A DNA stretch of 9,904 bases from Desulfobulbus sp. Lineage in GTDB: Bacteria > Desulfobacterota > Desulfobulbia > Desulfobulbales > Desulfobulbaceae. The first letter of the stretch is position 1. Every line of letters begins with the position of its first letter. The stretch is taken from positions 1 through 9,904 of the forward strand of contig JAGODN010000059.1 in assembly GCA_017998195.1 (NCBI GenBank). Reading direction: 5' to 3'. Positions 1-6,355 of the stretch are shown here, piece after piece. Made by a program: the position numbers and the translations under genes. The notes beneath the pieces were generated by a model. It was not told the DNA's origin, did no database searches, and was given only the letters and a program-made list of their open reading frames with translations.

Positions 1-192
1 ATACTGGGTGTGGACGTGCAGATGGACAAAGGGTGCGGACATGGAACCTTCCGTGGGATAATGGGTCGGGTCGCGGGGACCGGGACGGCAAGCGGCAAGG
101 CCGGCGACGCGGTCCCGAGAAAAAAGAATTGAGGGTCGGGTCGGCTCCGCCCCGGTCGGCGGCCGCAGCGCAGCGCGATCGGTGGGGCCGGC
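1..192. other. Non-coding left edge downstream of the pentapeptide gene
   Basis: I see no convincing gene here. Open frames in this stretch are arginine- and proline-rich and lack a ribosome site. An 11-base direct repeat, gggtcgggtcg, occurs at 63-73 and 133-143. A run of six A at 120-125 would read as T6 on the minus strand, downstream of the pentapeptide gene. It is separated from only a weak 4-bp stem, so a terminator is possible but not convincing. Confidence 0.5.
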
Positions 193-1128
193 TTACGGGG
201 TGGAGGCCGGCGGCAATCCCCGGGCACCGTCGCGCAGGGTCTCGCTCAGCTCGGCCCCTTCGAGCCGGGCGCCGGTGAGGTCGGCCTTGATCAGGTTGGC
301 GCCTTTCAGTTTGGCGCCGCGCAGGTCGGCGCCGCGCAGGTTCGCCCCGGGCAGGTTGGCGTAGACCAGGGTGGCGCCCTGCAGGTTGGCCTTCTGCAGG
401 TCGGCCCGGCGGAGATTGGCCATGCTCAGGTTGGCGCCGTGCAGGTCGGCGCCGGCGAGCTTTGCCCCGGCCAGTTCGGCCTTGCCCAGGTCCGCGCCCG
501 CCAGGTTGCAGCCCGGACAGTCGCGGGCCAGGAATTCGACGGTCACGCTGGTGTCCCCGGCGTCGGCCGAGGGCTGCGGCCGATCCTCGACCACCGGCGG
601 CGCGGCCACCGCCCGGTTTTCGGGTTGTTTTTCGACTTCCGGCGAAGACCCGGCCAACTGGTCCCCGGTTGCGCGCAGGGGCCGGCGCCGCTCAGTGCGC
701 TCGCCCGCTGCGGCCAGCGACTCGCTGTCGCCGGACTGCTGCGCCCCGGAAAAGCGGATCACGCCGTTGCCGCCGGCCAGGTAGAGTGTGCCGCCGGCCG
801 ACTGCCGGTACGCCTCCAGGCAGCGCAGGTCACCGTACCACCAGGATTCCATGCGCAGACAGAGTTCGCCGCCCTCGCTCACCTGCCAGCGGCCCGCGTC
901 CCGGTCGGCATACTGATCGCGGCCGTACACCCGGCCCGCAGGGTCGAAGTAGAGCGCCACCTCCTCGTTGTAGGCGTGCAGCCGGAGGGTGTTGCCCCTG
1001 ACCAGGGTGTGCAGGTCGCGGGCGGCCAATCGCCTGGCGCCGTGTTCCTTGACGAGCGAGTTGACCGTGGTCGGACCGCAGCCGCAGAGCAGGGCCGAGG
1101 CAAGGACGAGGAGCAGCAGCGGGCGCAT
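193..1128 (-). CDS. Predicted lipoprotein with DUF995-like N-terminal region and 18 pentapeptide repeats
   Basis: The 311-residue protein starts with a lipoprotein-type signal (MRPLLLLVLASALLCGC). Either Cys15 or, more likely, Cys17 would be the lipidated residue. Residues about 45-126 (GNTLRL...YFDPAGRVYGRD...GRWQV...LC...RCLEAY) resemble the small DUF995-type envelope domain, which is a tentative call. A low-complexity charged linker runs from about 128 to 195. The sequence CPGC (204-207) then leads into 18 consecutive A(D/N/K)LxG-type pentapeptides at 207-296, enough for about four and a half turns of the right-handed square beta-helix known for this fold. Pentapeptide proteins act as binding scaffolds or DNA mimics. 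A lipoprotein location argues for an envelope scaffold here. AGAGG, 5 bases upstream, supports this ATG. The gene lies 169 bases downstream of the MotA-like gene on the same strand, so co-transcription is possible although a separate promoter candidate exists. The exact function is unknown. Confidence 0.88.
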   Translation of the reverse strand: MRPLLLLVLASALLCGCGPTTVNSLVKEHGARRLAARDLHTLVRGNTLRLHAYNEEVALYFDPAGRVYGRDQYADRDAGRWQVSEGGELCLRMESWWYGDLRCLEAYRQSAGGTLYLAGGNGVIRFSGAQQSGDSESLAAAGERTERRRPLRATGDQLAGSSPEVEKQPENRAVAAPPVVEDRPQPSADAGDTSVTVEFLARDCPGCNLAGADLGKAELAGAKLAGADLHGANLSMANLRRADLQKANLQGATLVYANLPGANLRGADLRGAKLKGANLIKADLTGARLEGAELSETLRDGARGLPPASTP

Positions 1129-1208
1129 CGGGACCTCTCGATAAGATGAAATAAATCAGGTTGTTGCGATGGGGACGGCAGCGGCCGGGCGGCCGCGGGG
1201 CAGGCCCT

Positions 1209-1237
1209 ATAATACACGGCCGGCGCCATTTTGCACC
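1209..1237 (-). promoter_or_regulatory. Candidate promoter for the pentapeptide lipoprotein gene
   Basis: On the minus strand, TATTAT (1214-1209) is a good -10 box inside a very GC-rich stretch. The -35 match is poor: GGTGCA with a 17-base spacer, or GTGCAA with 16. The plus strand reads a perfect TATAAT at 1208-1213 but has no -35 for a plus-strand transcript. The distance to the lipoprotein start is about 80 bases. Confidence 0.35.
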
Positions 1238-1262
1238 CGGATTTTCCGGTGGCGCGCACCGG
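1234..1262. repeat. Overlapping inverted repeats after the MotA-like gene
   Basis: CCGGTG (1246-1251) and CACCGG (1257-1262) form a 6-bp stem with a 5-base loop just past the MotA-like stop codon. The same CCGGTG arm can instead pair with CACCCGG at 1234-1240, with one bulged C. The two hairpins exclude one another. No T-run follows on the minus strand, so this is not a classical terminator. It may mark mRNA processing or be chance in GC-rich DNA. Confidence 0.35.
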
Positions 1263-1272
1263 GCTGCCAGGG

Positions 1273-2103
1273 TCAGAACAGGGGCGGATCGGGGCGGTTG
1301 TCGTCCTCTATGCGGAACCGTTCGCGGATGCGGGCCAGCGGCACCAGGTCGGCCTTGCGCTCCGAGGGGGTGAGAAAGGAGAGCAGCTTGGTCTTGAGCA
1401 CCGTGGGGTTGACTTCACCCTCTATGGCGATGATCCCCTCGAGGATGATCTTCTGCAGCAGCAGTTCGTGGTTGGTGCGTTCACGCAGGTTGGCGGCACA
1501 GGGGATGAACACGAAGTTGGCGAGGATCAGGCCGTAGAGGATCGAGGTCAGGGCGAGCGGCACGGTTCTGAGGATGATGCCGGTCTCGCCGATGCCGCCG
1601 AGCAGGGGGATGAGGCCGGCCACCGAACCGACGATGCCGAACGCCGGGCAGAAATCGGCAATGGTGCGCAGCACCCGCTCGCTGTCCTCGCGGCGCAACT
1701 TGAAGAAATACATCTCGGTGTTGAGGATGTCGCGGATCTGCTGCGGTTCGTAGTTGTCCACCAGGCAGCCCAGGCCCCGGCGCAGGAACAGCACCGAGGT
1801 CTCGTGCTCGTCCTTCTGCAGGGAGAGGATGCCGGCCATGCGCGACTTGATCGCCAGGTCGATGAGGATGTCGACGATCTCGGCCTCGGGTTTCAGCCGC
1901 GACCGGTAGGAGGCGCGCACCACCCGGGCGACGATGCCGAGCCGCTCGAGCCGGAAACAGAGCAGGGCCGCGGTGGCGCTGCCGCCGACCACGATCATCA
2001 GGCTGGCCAGGTTGAGGTACAGGCCGAGATGCCCCTTGAGCAGGAAGCCGGCGAAAAAGACGGAGGCACAGAGGAGCAGGCCGAGCAGGTGCTGGTATTT
2101 CAT
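1273..2103 (-). CDS. MotA/PomA-like stator channel protein
   Basis: The 276-residue membrane protein has four predicted helices at about 4-22, 28-50, 152-172 and 180-203, with a long cytoplasmic loop between the second and third. Family marks are LNLASLMIVVGG (30-41), matching the MotA second helix; PAFGIVGSVAGLI (153-165), matching the third helix with its conserved proline; and TSILYGLILANFVF (186-199), matching the fourth. MotA proteins surround a MotB dimer, conduct H+ or Na+ and turn ion flow into rotation. The start is the ATG whose first bases overlap the MotB-like stop codon (ATGA). The upstream AGGA is weak and distant, so translation is probably coupled. A longer in-frame reading through the MotB region is rejected as a high-GC artefact. 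It could serve a flagellum encoded elsewhere or a non-flagellar machine; nothing here decides. Confidence 0.9.
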   Translation of the reverse strand: MKYQHLLGLLLCASVFFAGFLLKGHLGLYLNLASLMIVVGGSATAALLCFRLERLGIVARVVRASYRSRLKPEAEIVDILIDLAIKSRMAGILSLQKDEHETSVLFLRRGLGCLVDNYEPQQIRDILNTEMYFFKLRREDSERVLRTIADFCPAFGIVGSVAGLIPLLGGIGETGIILRTVPLALTSILYGLILANFVFIPCAANLRERTNHELLLQKIILEGIIAIEGEVNPTVLKTKLLSFLTPSERKADLVPLARIRERFRIEDDNRPDPPLF

Positions 2104-3134
2104 CGATTGGGGGGTCCTGTCACGGGCTGGGTGCCGGTTGCCGCGGGTGCGGGTTCGGCCGCCACCGGTTCCCGCGAGAGGAGGATGTCCACCCGCCGGT
2201 TGGCGCGGCGACCCTCCTCGCTGGTGTTGGGTTGCACCGGCCGGAACGAGGCATGGCCGCTGACACTGAACTGGCCGGCCGGCAGGCCGCTGGCCTCGAT
2301 CAGGAAGCGGGCCACCCGGCTTGCCCGGGCGAGCGACAGTTCCCAGTTGGAAGGATAGCGGGCGGACTGCATCGGCCGGTCGTCGGTGTGGCCGATGACG
2401 TTGATCATGTAGGGGGTTTTGGCGATCACCGGCACCAGTTTCTCGAGCGCGGCCCGCGCGGCCGGGGTGAGGTCGGCCTGGGCCGAGGGGAAGAGCAGGT
2501 CGCCGGTGAGGCTGATGCGCATGGCCTTGTCCGGCACCAGTTCCACCGAGGCGAACCGCTCCAGCTTTTCCGCGGCCACGGTCACCCGGGAGAGGTCGTA
2601 GAGGCCGGTGAGCAGTTCCTTGCTCGCGGTCGCTGCCGGCTCCGGCGCGGGCGTCGGCGCCGGTTCGGCAGGTGGCGGCGCGGGTTTCGGCTCTTGCTCG
2701 AGCCGGTGGCGGATGAGCACGTCCGCGCCGGTCTGCTCGCGGCGCGCGGGCTCGGCCTCGTCGCGCGGGGCCGGACTCCGCCGGCTCACCTGCTGGGTGA
2801 TCGGGTGGAACACCAGGGTGGAATTGGTCGCCTCCGCCTGCACCGGCAGGGTCTCGTCCGCCACCCGGTTGGGGCTGCCGTGGGCGGCGATCTCCTGCTG
2901 GGTGCGCTGGTGGACGAACAGGGTGAGGAAGAGGACGAACATGGTCATCATCAGGTCGGACCAGGCGATGGACCAGTGGGCCGGCCGCGGGATGCGCGAG
3001 CGGTAGAAGGAGTCCTCGACCACGAACACCGGCTGGGCCGTCTGCTGCCAGCCGGCCAGAAGCGGCGATGGCGGGGGCGTCGGTGCGTCGGCCGGTGGCG
3101 GGGCGGGGGGTGGTTCCGGGGGATGCGCGGTCAT
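2100..3134 (-). CDS. MotB-like stator protein with OmpA peptidoglycan-binding domain
   Basis: The 344-residue protein begins with a cytoplasmic proline-rich stretch (about residues 4-25), followed by one transmembrane helix at about 57-75 (WSDLMMTMFVLFLTLFV). Asp60 sits at the position of the ion-binding aspartate of MotB. A long Pro/Ala/Glu-rich linker spans about 76-172. The C-terminal OmpA/MotB domain (about 195-320) contains NVIGHTDDRP (245-254), NWELSLARA (263-271), VSGHASFRP (291-299) and RRANRRVDILL (309-319), the usual peptidoglycan-binding features. The tail after 322 is again Ala/Pro-rich. It should form the rotating or anchored core of a 5:2 MotA:MotB-type complex. The chosen ATG fits the family; the open frame extends 36 codons further into the terminator region and is not favoured. 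The ribosome site (GAAGAA) is weak. Gene order MotB then MotA is opposite to the usual motA-motB. Confidence 0.9.
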   Translation of the reverse strand: MTAHPPEPPPAPPPADAPTPPPSPLLAGWQQTAQPVFVVEDSFYRSRIPRPAHWSIAWSDLMMTMFVLFLTLFVHQRTQQEIAAHGSPNRVADETLPVQAEATNSTLVFHPITQQVSRRSPAPRDEAEPARREQTGADVLIRHRLEQEPKPAPPPAEPAPTPAPEPAATASKELLTGLYDLSRVTVAAEKLERFASVELVPDKAMRISLTGDLLFPSAQADLTPAARAALEKLVPVIAKTPYMINVIGHTDDRPMQSARYPSNWELSLARASRVARFLIEASGLPAGQFSVSGHASFRPVQPNTSEEGRRANRRVDILLSREPVAAEPAPAATGTQPVTGPPNR

Positions 3135-3223
3135 ACCCGTTCTTCGACAGAATCCCGGCGGAACACAAGGGGAAATTTCGTCCTCGACCCGTTCGCAGCC
3201 CTTGCCGCACCGACGCCGGCAAC

Positions 3224-3257
3224 AAAAAAGCCCCGGTCGCATCGCTGCGACCGGGGC
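3224..3257 (-). terminator. Intrinsic terminator of the molybdoenzyme operon
   Basis: GCCCCGGTCGC (3230-3240) and GCGACCGGGGC (3247-3257) form a perfect 11-bp stem with a 6-base loop. Read on the minus strand it is followed directly by TTTTTT (3229-3224). It lies 31 bases past the stop of the iron-sulfur subunit gene and about 90 bases before the MotB-like start. It therefore ends the molybdoenzyme operon and makes the stator-type genes a separate transcription unit. Confidence 0.93.
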
Positions 3258-3288
3258 AAGGAAACACGAGGACGTTCGAGCCGGACGG

Positions 3289-4089
3289 CTATTTCTCGTC
3301 GTCCTGCAGGGATTTGACCAGGAGGCCGCCGGCGAGCCCGAGCAGGCCGATCTCCTTCACCTGGTTTTTGGCGGCGATGGACATCCTGGTGAGCATGGAG
3401 CGGCGCATGGATACCTTGGGCATCTCCTGCGGCGCGGCCTGCATGAGCAGTTCCATGTCCCCCTTCTTGCTGGCGAAGTACAGGCCGTGCGGGCCGATCT
3501 GCACCGCCGTGGAGGTCAGGCCGACCGCACCCTTCTTGACGTACTGGGCGATCTCGGACTTCGGGTCGTCGAGGTCGCCGAAGATGCGCGCCCGCGCCAG
3601 GCAGGTCTGCACGCAGGCCGGCTCCAGGCCCTCGGCCACGCGCGGCATGCAGTAGGTGCACTTGTCCGCCTTGCCGAGGCTGTTGTCGTCCTTGAGGCCC
3701 TCGTCGATGTAGCGGGCGTTGTACGGGCAGGCGTCACGGCAGGCGCCGCAGCCGATGCAGCGTTCCCGGTCGATCTGCACCGTGCCGTTGAACGGATCCT
3801 TCCAGGTGGCGGCCACTTCCATGGTCACCGTCTTGCCGGTCTTGGCGTCCTTGAAGGTGACGCTGACCGGTTCGGCCGGGCACACCGGCACGCAGGGCGG
3901 CTCGGCGCAGTGGTTGCACAGCCCCGGGTAGTAGGTGGAGGCCATGCCGGTCGAGGTGATGCTCGGCCCCAGGCGATGCACCCAGTTGCGGTCGAATTGA
4001 GCGGGCACTTCCCACTCGGCTTTGCAGGCGATCACGCAGGCATGGCAGCCCACGCACCTGTCCACATCTATAACCATGCCATATTGCAT
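3289..4089 (-). CDS. Four-cluster [4Fe-4S] electron-transfer subunit, PsrB/NrfC-like
   Basis: The 266-residue protein carries 16 cysteines in four groups: 12/15/18/22, 58/61/66/70, 111/114/117/121 and 144/147/159/163. This is the pattern of the PsrB/DmsB/NrfC subunits that carry four [4Fe-4S] clusters between a molybdoenzyme and its redox partner. It has no signal peptide, so it would be exported through Tat bound to the catalytic subunit. The C-terminal part after about residue 172 is an extension ending in RRSMLTRMS (229-237) and a short hydrophobic stretch, EIGLLGLAGGLLV (246-258). This may dock on the membrane. AAGGAG (4097-4102) sits 7 bases before the ATG. It is 52 bases downstream of the catalytic gene and is the last gene before the terminator. 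No PsrC/NrfD membrane subunit follows. Confidence 0.93.
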   Translation of the reverse strand: MQYGMVIDVDRCVGCHACVIACKAEWEVPAQFDRNWVHRLGPSITSTGMASTYYPGLCNHCAEPPCVPVCPAEPVSVTFKDAKTGKTVTMEVAATWKDPFNGTVQIDRERCIGCGACRDACPYNARYIDEGLKDDNSLGKADKCTYCMPRVAEGLEPACVQTCLARARIFGDLDDPKSEIAQYVKKGAVGLTSTAVQIGPHGLYFASKKGDMELLMQAAPQEMPKVSMRRSMLTRMSIAAKNQVKEIGLLGLAGGLLVKSLQDDEK

Positions 4090-4096
4090 TGCGACT

Positions 4097-4102
4097 CTCC
4101 TT
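4097..4102 (-). promoter_or_regulatory. Ribosome binding site of the iron-sulfur subunit
   Basis: AAGGAG on the minus strand lies 7 bases before the ATG at 4089. It fixes that start over the second in-frame ATG four codons later, which would cut close to the first cluster motif. Confidence 0.8.
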
Positions 4103-4141
4103 CAGAGGTGGTCAGAACTGTCGGCGGCTTCCGCGCCCGGG

Positions 4142-6355
4142 TCAGCTGGCCTTCACGAGTTTGACGAAGTTGTTGCGCATGCCGTGCGCCCCGGTTTCCG
4201 GGTCCACGGCGATTTTGGTGATCAGGCTCTGATCGTCCACGCCTTTGTTGCAGCCAACGGTCAACTCCGGATTCATGGAGCCGAAGCCATGATGCATATA
4301 AACGCAGTCTTCGCGAATACCCGGGGTCACCTTGACGGTGGTGGTGGTGCGGGATTTGATCCCGTCCTGGTTGGTCAGGCTGACCCGGTCGCCCTCCTTG
4401 AGTCCGAGCCGGGCGGCCAGTTTGTCGTTCACCCACACCGGGTTTTCGCTCTGGGCAGCCATCAGCCAGGCATTGTTCTGAGTGCGGTTGAAGGTGTGCA
4501 CCGGCGAACGGCCGTAGATCAGCCGCTGGAATCCCTGGGGCGGTCGTTCCACCGGGATGTAGGTGGGGATGGCCGGGTAGCCGTTCTCTTCCAGTTCGTC
4601 GTTCTTGAACTGGACGACCAGATCCTCGGAGACACCGTAGGGATCCTTGCCGGGCTGGATGTGGATGCCACCTTCGGCCTTGATCTGGGCGAGGGTCAGG
4701 TTGGCGCCGGCGAGCATCTTGTCGATCAGCTCCTCCTGCGTCTGCACCGGGATCTTGTCGCCGTAGCCCATACGTTTGGCGATCTCGTTGGTGATGTAGA
4801 TGCTCTCCTTGCGCTCGAACCCGGGCGCGACCAGCGGCATACGCGGGGCGATGTACTGCTGGTGCTCGTCCGCGAAGTTCCACTGCGTGCCGGTTTTGAT
4901 CATGTCGTACCGTTCCAGGTACGAGGTGTCGGGCAGGAGGATGTCGGCGTACATGGTGATGTCGGTGGGCATCACGTCCACGCACAGGACGAAATCCATC
5001 TGCTCGAGCATTTTGATGGTCTTCGCCTGGGCGGGCATGGTTTGCATGGGGTTCTGCCCCCAGATGACGCAGCCCTTGATCGGGTAGGGCTTGCCGGTGA
5101 TGGCCGCGTCGCGGATCAGCTCGGTCGGCGTGCCGGGGGGCGAGTAATGATGGACGTTGGCCATCTCCCGCAGGTTGCCTTCATGCTCTCCTTCCTTTTT
5201 CGGCCAGCCGACCTTGCCGATCTTGGGCCCCTTGGGCGGAACGAAAGCACCCTTGACGCCAAAGGCGCCGAGCAGGCCGGTGAGACAGGCGAGGGCCCGC
5301 TGACGCTGGAAATCGGTCCCGTACCAGGTCACATGACGGCCCGGGTGGATGGAGACATGCGGCATGTTGGCGGCCAGCAGGTCGGCCACTTCCTTGATCT
5401 GGGCGGCCGGGATGTCGCATTCCGCGGCTGCCTTCTCGAGCGTCCACTCCTTGATGCCCTCGGCCATTTCCTCGAAGCCCTCGCCGTGCTCCTCAACGAA
5501 GTCAGCGGCGTACTTCTCGTTCTGGATGAGGTAGTTCATGATCGCCAGCAGGAAAGCGGTGTCCGTGCCCGGGCGGATGGGCACCCAGATGTGGGATTTC
5601 GCCGCCGCGGCCGAGTAGCGCGGATCGACCACGATCAGTTTGGCGCCGTTCTCCAGCCCCTTGAGGTAGCGTTTGAGGTGGCTGACATGAATGTTTTCAC
5701 CCAGGTGGCAGCCAATGAAAAACATGACCTTGGCGTTGGCCATGTCCACGTCCTCGTTGGGCGGGGTGTCGATGGTGGCCATGTAGGCGGTGTCGCGCAC
5801 GCCGCGGCACTGGAAGAAGCTGGCCTCGGAGACGTTGTGGGTGCCCACGGTGTTTTCCAGGAAGCTCATCGGGTAGGTGGCCGTGGAGCCGTGCGGGAAC
5901 ATGGCGATGCCCTTGGCGCCGTAGGTGTCGACAACGGCCTTGAGCTTGCTGCCGCAGGTGTCCAGCGCCTCCTCCCAGGAGATCCGCTGCCACTTGGGCG
6001 CGCCGCGCTTGCCGACGTTCTTGAGCGGGTACTTGAGCCGGTCCGGGTCGTACAGGTAGGCCACGCCGGCGTTGCCGCGGGCGCACAGGGACACGCCGTT
6101 GTCGATGGACTTGGGGTTGCCCTCGAGCTTGACCAGGCGGCCGTCACGGACCTTGCCGACCAGCTGGCAGCGCCAGAAGCACATCTCGCAGACGCCGCCG
6201 ACCGCGGTCTGGGTATTCTTGAAGCTGCCCGGCGCAACCAGCGGCGCCTTGACGACGCCCGATTGGGCCCTGGCCGCCACCTTGGACAGCGGCACGGACG
6301 CAGCGGCAAGCGAGGCGGCCTTGAGGAAATTCCGCCGGGTGAGGTTCGTTGCCAT
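4142..6355 (-). CDS. Tat-exported molybdopterin oxidoreductase catalytic subunit, PsrA/PhsA-like
   Basis: The 737-residue protein starts with a Tat signal (TRRNFLK, residues 6-12, then a hydrophobic stretch and AARAQS, a likely cleavage site near residue 30), so it acts in the periplasm. Cys56, Cys59, Cys63 and Cys91 bind the N-terminal [4Fe-4S] cluster. Residues about 110-590 form the bis-molybdopterin guanine dinucleotide domains, with WGQNPMQTMP and MPTDITMYADILLPD as landmarks. The C-terminal dinucleotide-binding domain starts at about 610 (NNAWLMAAQSENPVWVN). Cys183 in FFQCRGVRD is my candidate molybdenum ligand, as in the Cys-ligated polysulfide, thiosulfate and related reductases. Length and motifs fit PsrA/PhsA relatives, which reduce polysulfide, thiosulfate or selenium and arsenic oxyanions. 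The substrate cannot be read from sequence. Its gene follows the chaperone with no spacer (TAA then ATG). AAGGAGG supports the start. Confidence 0.93.
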   Translation of the reverse strand: MATNLTRRNFLKAASLAAASVPLSKVAARAQSGVVKAPLVAPGSFKNTQTAVGGVCEMCFWRCQLVGKVRDGRLVKLEGNPKSIDNGVSLCARGNAGVAYLYDPDRLKYPLKNVGKRGAPKWQRISWEEALDTCGSKLKAVVDTYGAKGIAMFPHGSTATYPMSFLENTVGTHNVSEASFFQCRGVRDTAYMATIDTPPNEDVDMANAKVMFFIGCHLGENIHVSHLKRYLKGLENGAKLIVVDPRYSAAAAKSHIWVPIRPGTDTAFLLAIMNYLIQNEKYAADFVEEHGEGFEEMAEGIKEWTLEKAAAECDIPAAQIKEVADLLAANMPHVSIHPGRHVTWYGTDFQRQRALACLTGLLGAFGVKGAFVPPKGPKIGKVGWPKKEGEHEGNLREMANVHHYSPPGTPTELIRDAAITGKPYPIKGCVIWGQNPMQTMPAQAKTIKMLEQMDFVLCVDVMPTDITMYADILLPDTSYLERYDMIKTGTQWNFADEHQQYIAPRMPLVAPGFERKESIYITNEIAKRMGYGDKIPVQTQEELIDKMLAGANLTLAQIKAEGGIHIQPGKDPYGVSEDLVVQFKNDELEENGYPAIPTYIPVERPPQGFQRLIYGRSPVHTFNRTQNNAWLMAAQSENPVWVNDKLAARLGLKEGDRVSLTNQDGIKSRTTTTVKVTPGIREDCVYMHHGFGSMNPELTVGCNKGVDDQSLITKIAVDPETGAHGMRNNFVKLVKAS

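Noticed and set aside
105..192. Intrinsic terminator after the pentapeptide gene
   Set aside because: A T6 run exists on the minus strand (125-120), but the nearest stem is only about 4 bp with a mismatch and lies several bases away.
207..520. Periodic short repeats near the left end as a CRISPR array or tandem DNA repeat
   Set aside because: The 15-base periodicity of the DNA is explained by the five-residue repeats of the encoded protein. The units are degenerate and there are no spacers.
1208..1213. Perfect TATAAT on the plus strand as a promoter
   Set aside because: There is no -35-like sequence at 16-18 bases and no plus-strand gene downstream. The minus-strand reading fits the neighbouring gene better.
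1273..3134. Zorya-type phage defence (ZorAB)
   Set aside because: Only a MotA/MotB pair is present. There is no ZorC, ZorD helicase/nuclease or ZorE, the order is reversed, and the next gene is a lipoprotein.
2104..3267. Upstream in-frame extension of the MotA-like gene through the MotB region
   Set aside because: The extension is Arg/Pro/Gly-rich and out of frame with the well-supported MotB-like protein. The MotA family starts at the ATG at 2103.
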